Source: an uncultured Treponema sp.
GTDB lineage: Bacteria; Spirochaetota; Spirochaetia; Treponematales; Treponemataceae
Direction of reading: 5' to 3'
DNA: 60,041 bases
NCBI GenBank assembly: GCA_937901865.1
Contig: CALDID010000088.1
Location: 1 to 60,041 of the forward strand
The notes under the pieces are model-generated. The model searched no databases. It was not told the origin of the DNA and was given only the letters and a program-made list of their open reading frames with translations. A program made the translations under genes and the position numbers. Shown here one piece after another: positions 41,171-50,740 of the stretch. Numbering within the stretch: position 1 is the first letter of the stretch; every line of letters starts with the position of its first letter.

Positions 41171-43303
41171 CTATGATTGTTGAGATTGAGAGCGACGGAT
41201 TATAAAGTCATTGTGAGGTTGCTTTTTTTGCACCTCACTTGCTTTTTTGTATTTCTTTTGCAAAATTTCTTGCGCTCTCACTTCTATTTCTTTCTTTTCC
41301 TTTTTGTTTGGCTTCCATTTGCCGCTTGGTAAAAGCGTATGACTTCTTGAATTGTCTTCAAAGTAAATACTGAGTGCGTCTTTTACGCTTTTAAATACAT
41401 CTTTGTCAAGAATAGGAAACATTAGCTCAACTCTGCGCTCTAGATTGCGGGGCATCCAATCGGCACTCGAAAGATATAGCTCTTCTGCTCCTCCGTTTTG
41501 AAAATAGAAAATCCTGCTATGCTCTAAATAGCGGTCAATGATAGAAATTACCGTGATATTTTCGCTCATTCCCTTTACTCCAGGAACAAGCATACAGATA
41601 CCCCTTACGTTTAAAAGTACTTTCACTCCTGTTTGGCTTGCCCTATAGAGCGCGTTAATAATAGCTTCGTGAGCAAGAGAGTTCATTTTTGCCATAATTA
41701 GACCAGGTCGCTCTGGCGTAGAAAGGCTTATTTCCCTCTCTATAAGGGAAAGTAATCGGCTTTTTAAGTTCACGGGTGCCATAAGCAAATGTTTCATATC
41801 GAGAAATTGCGAATAGCCTGAAATCGTGTTAAAGAATGTTGTCGCATCTGCTGCAATATCGCGGTTTGATGTAAAAATTGAAAGGTCAGAATAGGTGCGA
41901 GCTGTTTTAGAGTTGTAGTTTCCTGTGCTTAAATGTACATATCGCCGTATGCCGTCGCTTTCTTTTCGTATGACCAAAAGCAACTTTGCGTGAACCTTTA
42001 AGCCCACAATGCCGTAAACAACGATTGCTCCTGCTCTTTCTAGCTCTTTTGCCCAATTTAAGTTTCTGCCTTCATCAAATCTTGCTTTTAATTCTACAAA
42101 AACAGTAACTTGCTTTCCGTTCTGAGAGGCCTTTTCAAGAGCTTTTACAATCGGCGAATTACTGCCTGTGCGGTAAAGCGTCATTTTTATTGCAAGCACG
42201 TTTTCATCTGTTGCTGCGTCATTTAAGAACTTTATTACAGGCTCATACGATTCGTACGGCACATTCAAAAGCACATCTCTTTGGCGAAATGTGTCCCAAT
42301 ATGGTTTGTTTTCGGGCAATGTTACAGGATAATAATTTTTCCATTCACTGTACATTAAAGGTGTGGCTTCTTTTATTTCTGTAATGCCCAAAAGAGTTGA
42401 TGGGTCTATAAGTCCTGGAAATTCATATACATCATCATCTGTAAGCGAAAGTTTTTCTTTTAACAATGCTGTAATATCAGAGCTTGCGGCATTGCACAAA
42501 AGGCGTATAGCCTTTGCAGACCTTCGTTTTACAAGTACATCTGCCATTTCTTTTGTAAAATCACTGCCACTTTCATTCACTGCAAAATCAGCATCTCGAG
42601 CTACTTTGAACATCAGTGTATCGATTACGGTGTAGCCAGGAAAGAGTATAAATCCAAATGTTGTAATCACATCGTCAAGAACAGCAAAAGCCTTTGTGTT
42701 ATCTCCCGATTCAAGCCAAATAACGCGCTCAATATTAGACGGCACTCCTACCAATGCTAAAGGAGAAGAGCTTTGCTTTGTGCGAAATACATTTGTGCCG
42801 TCGTGCAACCCCTCTATTTCTTTTAAGCGAAACGCCGCATAAAGCCTCATATTCTCTGTCGTAGGGAAACTCTCATCTGTTCTAAGCGGAGTTAAAAGCG
42901 GCATAATCGTATTCTTAAACATTGAAGCAAGATAGCTTTTTTGTGCCTGTGTGTACGAAGTGGGCGGAATATAAGCAATTCCTGCTTGTGATAAATGAGG
43001 CAATACGTCGGTTGCAAGGCATGAATGTTGCACTTTGATAAGCTGATGACAGCGAACAGAAATCTCTTTTAACAACTCTTCTGCCGTTCTGCCAGAAGGG
43101 TCTTTGTGGTGTGGTGATAAGCTCAAAAGCCTTTTTATTGCCGCTACTCTTACTTGAAAAAACTCATCGAAATTAGAAGATACTATCGCAATAAACTTTA
43201 GCCGTTCGATAAGAGGAAGCTCCTTTCTGCATGCTTCGTATAATACGCGTGCATTGAACTCAATCCACGATAGTTCGCGGTTAAAAAAAAGAGATTGTTT
43301 CAT
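41171..43303 (-). CDS. ppk: Polyphosphate kinase
   Basis: 710 residues from ATG 43303, with gagggg upstream. The frame is open from a TTG in the upstream gene, but that is not the likely start. Family marks are the N-terminal FFNRELSWIEFNARVL, FFQVRVAAIKRL, ELKARFDEGRNLNWAKEL, and the phospho-histidine region GLKVHAKLLLV followed by HLSTGNYN. It makes polyphosphate from ATP reversibly. It is the last gene of a three-gene operon and begins 13 nt after ppx. The basic C-terminal tail (KWKPNKKEKKEIEV) is longer than usual. Confidence 0.95.
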   Translation of the reverse strand: MKQSLFFNRELSWIEFNARVLYEACRKELPLIERLKFIAIVSSNFDEFFQVRVAAIKRLLSLSPHHKDPSGRTAEELLKEISVRCHQLIKVQHSCLATDVLPHLSQAGIAYIPPTSYTQAQKSYLASMFKNTIMPLLTPLRTDESFPTTENMRLYAAFRLKEIEGLHDGTNVFRTKQSSSPLALVGVPSNIERVIWLESGDNTKAFAVLDDVITTFGFILFPGYTVIDTLMFKVARDADFAVNESGSDFTKEMADVLVKRRSAKAIRLLCNAASSDITALLKEKLSLTDDDVYEFPGLIDPSTLLGITEIKEATPLMYSEWKNYYPVTLPENKPYWDTFRQRDVLLNVPYESYEPVIKFLNDAATDENVLAIKMTLYRTGSNSPIVKALEKASQNGKQVTVFVELKARFDEGRNLNWAKELERAGAIVVYGIVGLKVHAKLLLVIRKESDGIRRYVHLSTGNYNSKTARTYSDLSIFTSNRDIAADATTFFNTISGYSQFLDMKHLLMAPVNLKSRLLSLIEREISLSTPERPGLIMAKMNSLAHEAIINALYRASQTGVKVLLNVRGICMLVPGVKGMSENITVISIIDRYLEHSRIFYFQNGGAEELYLSSADWMPRNLERRVELMFPILDKDVFKSVKDALSIYFEDNSRSHTLLPSGKWKPNKKEKKEIEVRAQEILQKKYKKASEVQKKQPHNDFIIRRSQSQQS

Positions 43304-43316
43304 AGCTTTGCCCCTC

Positions 43317-44825
43317 TTATACAAGTACTATTTTATATCCGAATACGCTTTCAAATAGTTCGCCTTTGTCTTCTAAAGCTAACTTTTCAAGCATAATATT
43401 GTGAGTGTTTCCTGCCCTCACCGTCATGCTGTCGTCTGAAAAAGAAAGAGTGAAGTCTTTAATCTTTTGTTGATGGCCTCTGTCTAATGCGTCTGCTGCT
43501 CTTAAAATGGCAGATAGCTTTAATATCGTAAGCCGCTCTGAACGGGCGAGAGCTTTGTACTGTTCATCTTCTCTCGGTCGTATGCTAGAGCGATGATAGC
43601 GCACTATGATAGAGATGAGCCGAAGTTCGTCGCGTGTAAGTCCGAAAATATCTGAGTGTAAAACGATATAGCAACTGTGTTCTTCGTGGTCGCTTGCTCG
43701 TATGAACATACCAATGTCGTGTAATATTGCGCTTACTTCAAGATATAATCGTGCTTTTTCTTCTAAGCCTAGTTCTGCACTCATTGAATCAAATATCTCC
43801 AAACTGACCCGACGCACATATTCTGCGTGTTTTTCATCTCCTCTGTATTTTCTTAAAAGGTTTCTTGCAGAAGCTGTTACTTGCTCATTGAACTCGTTTT
43901 GTATTTCCCTTGTTTCTGCGGCTGTTTTGCTGATGAATAAGCCTTCTCTTATGCTTGTTTCAGGAACAATGATATATTCTGCGCTTGTAAGGTGTAAAAA
44001 CTCTGAATAAATCAAAAGAGCTGTACAAAATCCATTCGCGTCTGCATACGCTATTCTTAATTTTGCCGATAGCAATTCTGGAGTATAGCCTTGAATTGAA
44101 AACACAAATGCTTCAAATGAGCTTCTCTTTATCTTCCATAAGCTATCGTTCAGTTTTTCACCAATATGATGAGCTGTAATGCGAGCTTCACTGCTTACCG
44201 CAATAAACTCTTTTACTTTTGACAAATTAAGCTCATAGTTCAAAGTGCCTTTCGTGTTTCTGATGAACTCGTCGATATATCGCTTTTCGTCTTCTCTTGA
44301 GTTCATCATAGGGTTCAGCTGCTGCTCTATTATTACTGTTCCCAAACGGAGTGAATGAGCTCCCGCAACTCTGCCGCCTTCTGTCAGCATAATCTCGGTA
44401 GAGCCTCCAGACACTTCCATAATAATAGCGTCCTGAGGTTTAAAACACTCCGTTACAGCCAAATACATCAAGCGATTTTCTTCTATGCCGTCTATCACTC
44501 TCACATTAAAGCCCGTTTTCACTTTTATTCTATCGACAACAGGGTCTCTGTTAGAGGCTTCTCTGAGGCTGCTTGTTGCTATCACGATTGTTTCTTCGCT
44601 TGTGATGGCATAAGAACCTAGCTGCTCTTTAAAGCGTGAGAGGATTTGTAAGCATATCAAAAGAGTTGTACGGCTTATCGCACCTGTAGTAAACACATCG
44701 CGCCCAAGGGAAACAGATTTCTCGCTTTTGTCGAGAATCATCTTATTCCCTTGTGCGTCTGTTTGTGCCACTAAAAGCCTTATGCCTGTAGAACCGATTT
44801 CAATAACGGCGACAGCTTTATTCAT
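43317..44825 (-). CDS. ppx: Ppx/GppA-family exopolyphosphatase
   Basis: 502 residues. The actin-like ATPase-fold motifs are VIEIGSTGIRLLVAQ at the start and IIMEVSGGSTEIML in the middle. A C-terminal HD-type helical domain has EVSAILHDIGMFIR and HSCYIVLHSDIFG. Such enzymes remove phosphate from polyphosphate or pppGpp. It is placed between the glycosidase-fold gene and ppk with 13-nt gaps on both sides, so synthesis and breakdown of polyphosphate are co-expressed. Start ATG 44825. Confidence 0.93.
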   Translation of the reverse strand: MNKAVAVIEIGSTGIRLLVAQTDAQGNKMILDKSEKSVSLGRDVFTTGAISRTTLLICLQILSRFKEQLGSYAITSEETIVIATSSLREASNRDPVVDRIKVKTGFNVRVIDGIEENRLMYLAVTECFKPQDAIIMEVSGGSTEIMLTEGGRVAGAHSLRLGTVIIEQQLNPMMNSREDEKRYIDEFIRNTKGTLNYELNLSKVKEFIAVSSEARITAHHIGEKLNDSLWKIKRSSFEAFVFSIQGYTPELLSAKLRIAYADANGFCTALLIYSEFLHLTSAEYIIVPETSIREGLFISKTAAETREIQNEFNEQVTASARNLLRKYRGDEKHAEYVRRVSLEIFDSMSAELGLEEKARLYLEVSAILHDIGMFIRASDHEEHSCYIVLHSDIFGLTRDELRLISIIVRYHRSSIRPREDEQYKALARSERLTILKLSAILRAADALDRGHQQKIKDFTLSFSDDSMTVRAGNTHNIMLEKLALEDKGELFESVFGYKIVLV

Positions 44826-44838
44826 TCACTTTAAAACG

Positions 44839-46287
44839 TTAGAGCTTATCAATAAGCATTGAACACTTTCCCGATGGAATCGGAAGCGTTTTCTTCTTCT
44901 TGTCCAAAATATTGATTGTGAAGTAGTAGAGCTTTTCGCTTTCCATTTGGATTTCCCAACCTCTTGTACTCTTATTGGAAAGAATGGTGATGAGGTTTCG
45001 TTTGAGCGACAAATTCTCTATACCCATTATCTCAAGGTTTGGGATAATCCAGTCTACCGTCTTTCTTGGCAAACTGATTGAAAGCCCTATAATGTTTTCA
45101 ATCATAAGAGCGATTGTCGAAAGACCGAGCGTGTGCATATACTTTGTTCTTGGGAAACCTTCCACGCCTTCCCATTTTGCAGAACCTTCTTTGCAAGGCA
45201 AATACGCTTCGTATAATGCGCCCTTTTTGTCATTGCTGTTTGATGGCGACAATCCCTCAAGCACATAGTAGACGTGGCGAATAGCACATTCTCGAGCAAG
45301 TGCGTATTGCTGATATTTTTCCAATCCTTTAATAATCATAAAGTTAAACGACGGGAAAACAGAACCGCAATAGCCATTTCCTTCTTGACTGAATAATGGG
45401 TGGTCTGCACTCAAGGTAGGAAATGGGTGGTCTGTACCGAACGTCTTTGGATTTGATAAATGAGCTACTAATTGGTCAGCCTTGTCTGCATTAGGAAGTT
45501 CTGCCAGCAGTGGCCAAAAACCTGCGATGGTTTTAACAGAGCATCTCTTTTCGTCTTTGTCAAGGTCGTGATAGAATCCTGTTTCAGCGTCCCACATCAA
45601 ATTATTTATGCGAGTTTTAAGGCTGAAGTACATTTTCTTGTACTGAAAGCTTAAATCTTTGTCGTTCAATATTTCGCCTAATGCGCTCATGTGTGCTGCG
45701 TGAATTGCCACCGCTGCATTGAAGTCGATGAGATAATAGGCGTTTTCTCGCGGAGAGTTGCGCATTGAGCTAGAAGCGAGCGGTGTGGCATATAATCCAT
45801 TTGGTTGCTTAAACGTTGCGTCGAGCCATTCTGTGTATTTTTGTAGCACAGGCACAATTTCTTTTACTCTCTTTTTGTTTGCACTCTTATGATACAAATT
45901 GAACTCCGCCCACGCAAAAAGAGGTAAGGCGACGCCTTCTGGATTTTCGGGGTCATCGATTGCTTTTCCTGTTCTTGTGTCGTATCTCCAGCGAATAGCA
46001 CCATTTGCTTCTTGTTTTGAATACAAATAGTCAAGATTCTGGTTTGCAGGATAGTTTCTGTTAGAATAAACAAGAAAGAACGAAGCGAAAATCGTTTCAA
46101 ACTGGTCTATTGTGAGGTCTTTTTTGTCTGGATTTGTTCCTGTTGGGTAGATAAAATATCCGTCAGATGCCTCTTCTCCGCTTTTTGGGTTAAGCCAATA
46201 CTCTGCCAACCAAGCCCAAGATTTATCATAAATGTCAACAAAATCCTGGTCATAGAAGTGGATTTTAGGAAAATCTTTTTTGTTCAC
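44839..46287 (-). CDS. (alpha/alpha)6-barrel glycosidase-like protein (GH63/trehalase-like)
   Basis: 482 residues from GTG 46287 with aggagcagtgc upstream. The sequence is aromatic-rich and helical, with barrel marks DGYFIYPTGTNPDKKDLT, WRYDTRTGKAIDDPENPEGV, AYYLIDFNAAVAIHA, NNLMWDAETGFYHDLD and NGYCGSVFPSFNFMI. This resembles glycoside-hydrolase barrels of the MGH1/GH63/trehalase type. No signal peptide is present, so it is cytoplasmic. The substrate may be a storage or compatible glycan. Its place upstream of ppx and ppk suggests a shared storage or energy role. Confidence 0.7.
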   Translation of the reverse strand: MNKKDFPKIHFYDQDFVDIYDKSWAWLAEYWLNPKSGEEASDGYFIYPTGTNPDKKDLTIDQFETIFASFFLVYSNRNYPANQNLDYLYSKQEANGAIRWRYDTRTGKAIDDPENPEGVALPLFAWAEFNLYHKSANKKRVKEIVPVLQKYTEWLDATFKQPNGLYATPLASSSMRNSPRENAYYLIDFNAAVAIHAAHMSALGEILNDKDLSFQYKKMYFSLKTRINNLMWDAETGFYHDLDKDEKRCSVKTIAGFWPLLAELPNADKADQLVAHLSNPKTFGTDHPFPTLSADHPLFSQEGNGYCGSVFPSFNFMIIKGLEKYQQYALARECAIRHVYYVLEGLSPSNSNDKKGALYEAYLPCKEGSAKWEGVEGFPRTKYMHTLGLSTIALMIENIIGLSISLPRKTVDWIIPNLEIMGIENLSLKRNLITILSNKSTRGWEIQMESEKLYYFTINILDKKKKTLPIPSGKCSMLIDKL

Positions 46288-46444
46288 GCACTGCTCCTAT
46301 TTAAAGGGAATATTACCCTATCATTTAGCATTATATCATAAAAATCTATAAAATGGTACTAGTTTATAATTTTTTTATGTATTTGTACTTCTTTTATGTT
46401 ATAATAAAAAAAATTGGTGGCTAAAAGTTTCAAGGAGGAGAAAA

Positions 46445-48784
46445 ATGTATCAGCCGTTTATTTATCTTGAAGTGCGTATTCTTTTATCAAATAAGTGCGG
46501 TGTGTTTGAAAAGAATGGTGAAAATTACATTGTAAATGATGATGTTCTTAAAAAAGTATATACCTTGACGAAAGCACTTTCAAGCACTCCGTGTGAATCT
46601 TCTGCCCTTGAAAAGCTCACTGGCAATTTGCCGACTCTGCCTGATGATAAAAAGATTACGGGGTGTTCGCTTTTGGTATCGAAAGGCGGCTGTATCGATA
46701 TAATGTTTCACCAAAAGGCAAAGACTATTCTCATCGAAGATATACGAATAGAAGAAGATTGCGGACGGCTCACGCATCGCGATGGGCAGACGAAAATGGA
46801 TTTTACCTATGCATCTTGTCCCTCGCTTCGCCTTCGCACAGCCGCATCATTTGAATTGGGCGAAGAGGCGGAGATATTTTTGGAAGAGCTGAAAAATCTT
46901 TTGCAATATTTGCACCTTGCAGTCAAAGAAGCTGGCGATAGCTGTATTCGCTGTAATGCTTTTGTGAGCATTGCTGAAAGTGCGGAAAAAGCTCATTTTG
47001 TAAAACTGCGTAATTTGAATTCTTTTAACTTTGTCAGAAAGGCTATAAATGCAGAATGTTCTCGTCAAGAGGGGCTGTTGTTTGCAAATGCGCCTGTGTG
47101 CGAAGAGAGCAGGATTTGGATAGAAGAACAGAACGTAACCGATAGCTATCAGTCGCGAAGTAAAGAAGTCGTACATTTTAAGAAGATGCAAAAGCCTTGT
47201 GAAATAAAAGTTGCGTCATTGTTTGAAAATATGAATATCGGCTCTAGCGAAAGCCAAAAAGCGCGTCGCCTTCGCTTTCGGGAACAATATGGACTTTCTC
47301 GGCTGAGAAGTGAGTTTTTGTGTGCGGATAAAGACAGGGCAGATTTCTTTGAAGAGGCTGTAAAGTGTGGGGCAGAACCATTGACTGCGGCGCATTGGAT
47401 TGCAAGCGAAGTGATGAGGGTATTGAATTATTCAAAGACTACGATTGACAAAAGCTATATCACGAGCGAAAAGTTTGCAAAAATCATTTCTCTGTTGACT
47501 TCTCAAAAAATACACAGCGGAATTGCGAAAGAGCTTATACAAGAGGCTTCAAAAAGCGATGTGGATATAGACAGTCTTATGGCAAAGGCGTGCAAAAAGC
47601 AGATTGCAGATACAGAGGCGATATTGCCGTATGTAAAAGATGTGCTATCAAAAAACAAAAGCTCGTGTGAAAGCCTGAAAGCTGGCGATATGGCTCTTTT
47701 AGAGTATTTGACAGGGCTTGTGATGAAGGAAACGCAGGGAAGGGCTGTGCCTCTTGTTGTAAAGAAACTGATAAAAAGCGAGCTAAAAATCAGCTTGATT
47801 TATGTGCTGGGCATGGGTGGCTCTATCACAGCTTTACGGCGAAAAGACGGCTCTATTGAAAGAGGAAATGCGCAGAGCTTGAAAGACTTGTGCAAAAAAG
47901 TGGATTCTGAAGTTCCTTTGCAGGCGGTACAAGTAAAATCGCTGTTGAGCGAGGAAATTGAACCAGGGGATTTTGCCTATTTGATAGCCGAAATATCTGC
48001 TCGCTTGAGCGCAGGAAATGCAAACGGCATTGTCATTGCGCACGGCACAGACACATTGCCGTATACTGCCGCATTGCTTTTTTGGCTTTTTGGCTCTACG
48101 AACGTCCCGATAGTTTTGACTGCAAGCAGCTCTATTGCAGAAGATAGCGACGAGGCTCTTAATAATTTGACTCTTGCCGTAAAGTGCGCTAGAGAAAAGA
48201 CAAAAGGTGTGTATGTAGCGTTTAATAACAAGATACTTTCTCCTTTGAACTTGAAGTTTGAACGCTTGGGAGAAGACGCTTTTTGCAACTGGAACATGAA
48301 AGAAAACGTGTTTACTGAAAATGGCATTATTGCCACTCAATTTGCTTCTGTTTCAGAGCCTGATTCTCATGTGATGAAACAGATTTTAGAAGAAAGCGCA
48401 GGAAAAATGTGTTTCTTTAGAACATATCCAGGCTTTAGAGCAGACTTGTATGAAAAAATGATAGATGAAGATTTAGACACTTTGTTTATCGAGCTGTATG
48501 CAACAGGCACGGGCAATATGAGAAACACTGATTTTTCTCTAAAACCGCTCTTGCAAAAATGCCGCAGAAAGAATTGCAGAGTCTACTGCACATCGCAACA
48601 GAAAAACAGCGTGAACTTTTCGCAGTTTGTAACGAGTGCTGATGTATGGCGGGGAGGGGCTGTTCCGATGGGAAAACTGACAACAGAAAGCGCGATAGCT
48701 CTTTACTATGCCGCCTCTCTATTATCAGATTCTCCCTCTGAAACTTCTTCTATAATCGAAAGCTATGCAGAAGCATACTCGTAA
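46445..48784 (+). CDS. GatB-like / L-asparaginase-like fusion protein
   Basis: 779 residues from ATG 46445, with a strong aaggagg site. Residues 1-448 follow GatB end to end: FIYLEVRILLS, RIEEDCGRLTH, SCIRCNAFVSI, KLRNLNSFNFVRKAI and REQYGLSRLRSE, then DRADFFEEAVKCGA and a full YqeY-type tail ending GLVMKETQGRAVPLVV. Residues ~449-779 are a type I/II asparaginase or GatD-like domain: VLGMGGSITAL (S460 at the nucleophile position), IAHGTDTLPYTAA (T535, D536) and a Lys near 604. GatB catalytic positions look degraded: the His of GLEVH is Arg, and LIEIVSEPD is replaced by RLRTAASF. Archaeal GatE and GatD are separate partner proteins, so this looks like a single-chain counterpart. Confidence 0.85.
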   Translation: MYQPFIYLEVRILLSNKCGVFEKNGENYIVNDDVLKKVYTLTKALSSTPCESSALEKLTGNLPTLPDDKKITGCSLLVSKGGCIDIMFHQKAKTILIEDIRIEEDCGRLTHRDGQTKMDFTYASCPSLRLRTAASFELGEEAEIFLEELKNLLQYLHLAVKEAGDSCIRCNAFVSIAESAEKAHFVKLRNLNSFNFVRKAINAECSRQEGLLFANAPVCEESRIWIEEQNVTDSYQSRSKEVVHFKKMQKPCEIKVASLFENMNIGSSESQKARRLRFREQYGLSRLRSEFLCADKDRADFFEEAVKCGAEPLTAAHWIASEVMRVLNYSKTTIDKSYITSEKFAKIISLLTSQKIHSGIAKELIQEASKSDVDIDSLMAKACKKQIADTEAILPYVKDVLSKNKSSCESLKAGDMALLEYLTGLVMKETQGRAVPLVVKKLIKSELKISLIYVLGMGGSITALRRKDGSIERGNAQSLKDLCKKVDSEVPLQAVQVKSLLSEEIEPGDFAYLIAEISARLSAGNANGIVIAHGTDTLPYTAALLFWLFGSTNVPIVLTASSSIAEDSDEALNNLTLAVKCAREKTKGVYVAFNNKILSPLNLKFERLGEDAFCNWNMKENVFTENGIIATQFASVSEPDSHVMKQILEESAGKMCFFRTYPGFRADLYEKMIDEDLDTLFIELYATGTGNMRNTDFSLKPLLQKCRRKNCRVYCTSQQKNSVNFSQFVTSADVWRGGAVPMGKLTTESAIALYYAASLLSDSPSETSSIIESYAEAYS

Positions 48785-48813
48785 CAGCTTGATGAATAGA
48801 AAGAAGTAAAAAA

Positions 48814-50541
48814 CTATTTCAGCGTAACTTTGATAAACTCTTCTTGCTCTTTGTGTCTTGTTTTCAGCAAAAGCGTTTTTGTGTCTGCGCTGTAAGAATA
48901 GCCAGAAGAGTTATATGATTCAAATCGAGGGTCTGTGCGGTATTGCATACCATAGATTTCGATAGACTTAAACGATTTTACGCCGTTTACAAAGCTATAG
49001 TGCGATTCTAATTGCGGGAACGTATAGAAAAGCTCTATCGTATTTTCGCTGATGTTTGCTTTTACGGCGTTTGCGGCGGTGTATACCCAAATAGGAGATG
49101 TTGGGTCTGTTTCATTATCGAGGATAATCACACGCGGATAAAAAAGGTTGTCTTTTATGAGCATTTGATATATTTCGCTCAAAACTCTGATGTCAAAATC
49201 GTTCAAGTTGCTCAATTCTGTATTCAAGATAAAACGCCCTGTCGCGCTAATATCAGTTCTGCCAGAGGCAAGACCATAATTAAGGAGTGCAGTGCCAGTT
49301 TGCAAAGCGGTTATCGTCTGTGCTTTTGCTTCGTTTTCAATCAAAGTGATTTTATCATCTGTAATCTTTAGTGCGCTTTCTATTGTTTCAAGACATGTTC
49401 CCAACACACTTTCTAAAAGCTCTGAACAAGATGAATCGAGTTTGTAGAATGTGTTGTAAAAGTTCAAAATGCCCGCAGCTTGAGAAATCGTTGGCTCAAA
49501 GTTCTGTATAGAAGCAGGAATAGAAAGCAAGCGGTGTATGTTCTCTGTTCCTTTCATAATCGTAACATAAGGCACAATATCCCAATTGGTAAAAATATCG
49601 AGTGAATTGGCACTAAGAGCTTGAGAAACGATTGTTTTATCGTTGTTTAGCTGCATGGTAAGCGTGCGATTCATATCGACGAGGTTGCCAAAATAAGGCG
49701 TTGTGCGGAATGTGCGGCGAGAGCTACTCTTAAAGCTAGAAGGAACGGTATCGAGAGCTTCTTTATATTTGTTTGCTCTTGCCATTTCTGCGACATACGC
49801 CATAACCACTTCTTCTGTAATAGAAGACGGGGCAGCTTCTGAAGCAGAAACAAAATCTTGAACTATCTTTGTTCTGAGCGCATTGATAGTTTGTTCAAAT
49901 GTATTTTTGTCAGAAAGTGCAGAGGACAAAGAGCTTTCAAAGGTGAATACGCTTTTTGCATCATAAGGCGCAAAGAAAGCTGTTTCCTCGCTATTAGAAA
50001 GAAGCACTGTGTTTTCTGTAAGCTCTGTTGCCTTTAGTGCAAAAGACTCTTTTTGCGAAGAGAAAATAATTTGTTTTGCACTTGTTCCTGTGATAGAATA
50101 GCCTGAAGCGGGAGCGTAGCCGATAGAAATGCTAGTTGCATTTTCTGGCAAAGAAGCAATGAGCTCTAAGCGGGCATTATCGCCATTGCCTGCCACCCTA
50201 AAAGAAAGAGATGAGCCGCCTTGAAAAGTGAAGGTGCATTGATTATCGCTTTCTGAATATGAGTCTAAAACCAAATTTTCGCTTGTATTGTCCGCGTAAT
50301 TTAGAACAGCAGGATTGGTGTCATTCGCTGAAAAAGTGATGCCTAAAAAAGATGCTTGAAGCATATTCTTTAGCTTTTGCTCCCTGCTCTCATCTTGCAA
50401 TTTTGCCATAGTGATTTTGAGTGCACCGATTGTTTTGGTTATAGAAGATTCGTTTCTAAACTGCAAAACAAGAATGAGAAACCCGACAGCAATATAAAAC
50501 AGTAATAATAGAAAAAACTTTCTGAGAGTGTGAAGTCGCAT
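48814..50541 (-). CDS. Membrane-anchored periplasmic protein of unknown function
   Basis: 575 residues. One N-terminal signal anchor (KFFLLLLFYIAVGFLILVLQ) precedes a short coiled region and a large, mostly beta-rich extracytoplasmic part, with a helical middle around 200-460. The last ~60 residues (YGMQYRTDPRFESYNSSGYS) look beta-rich. No family is recognised. A TAAAAT hexamer lies 9 nt before ATG 50541 and no ribosome site is visible. It stands alone, convergent with the GatB-asparaginase gene. Confidence 0.7.
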   Translation of the reverse strand: MRLHTLRKFFLLLLFYIAVGFLILVLQFRNESSITKTIGALKITMAKLQDESREQKLKNMLQASFLGITFSANDTNPAVLNYADNTSENLVLDSYSESDNQCTFTFQGGSSLSFRVAGNGDNARLELIASLPENATSISIGYAPASGYSITGTSAKQIIFSSQKESFALKATELTENTVLLSNSEETAFFAPYDAKSVFTFESSLSSALSDKNTFEQTINALRTKIVQDFVSASEAAPSSITEEVVMAYVAEMARANKYKEALDTVPSSFKSSSRRTFRTTPYFGNLVDMNRTLTMQLNNDKTIVSQALSANSLDIFTNWDIVPYVTIMKGTENIHRLLSIPASIQNFEPTISQAAGILNFYNTFYKLDSSCSELLESVLGTCLETIESALKITDDKITLIENEAKAQTITALQTGTALLNYGLASGRTDISATGRFILNTELSNLNDFDIRVLSEIYQMLIKDNLFYPRVIILDNETDPTSPIWVYTAANAVKANISENTIELFYTFPQLESHYSFVNGVKSFKSIEIYGMQYRTDPRFESYNSSGYSYSADTKTLLLKTRHKEQEEFIKVTLK

Positions 50542-50681
50542 TTGCTATGTATTTTACTCTAAAACTCCCTTTCTAGTAAATACCCTGTCATAACAACAAA
50601 ACAGCCTTGTTTTTTACAGTAATATAGAGCTTGCCGCTTTTGAAAAACAGATAGAGGTTCTTATAAATAAGCCTATGGCTG

Positions 50682-50710
50682 TTGATAAAAGTGATAAAAC
50701 ATTGTAGTAT
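50682..50710 (+). promoter_or_regulatory. Promoter of the TPR-TraB operon
   Basis: TTGATA (50682-50687), a 17-bp spacer and TAGTAT (50705-50710), with an agagg ribosome site before ATG 50741. Confidence 0.6.
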
Positions 50711-50740
50711 AAGGCACTACTATCAAATAAAGAGGATTAA

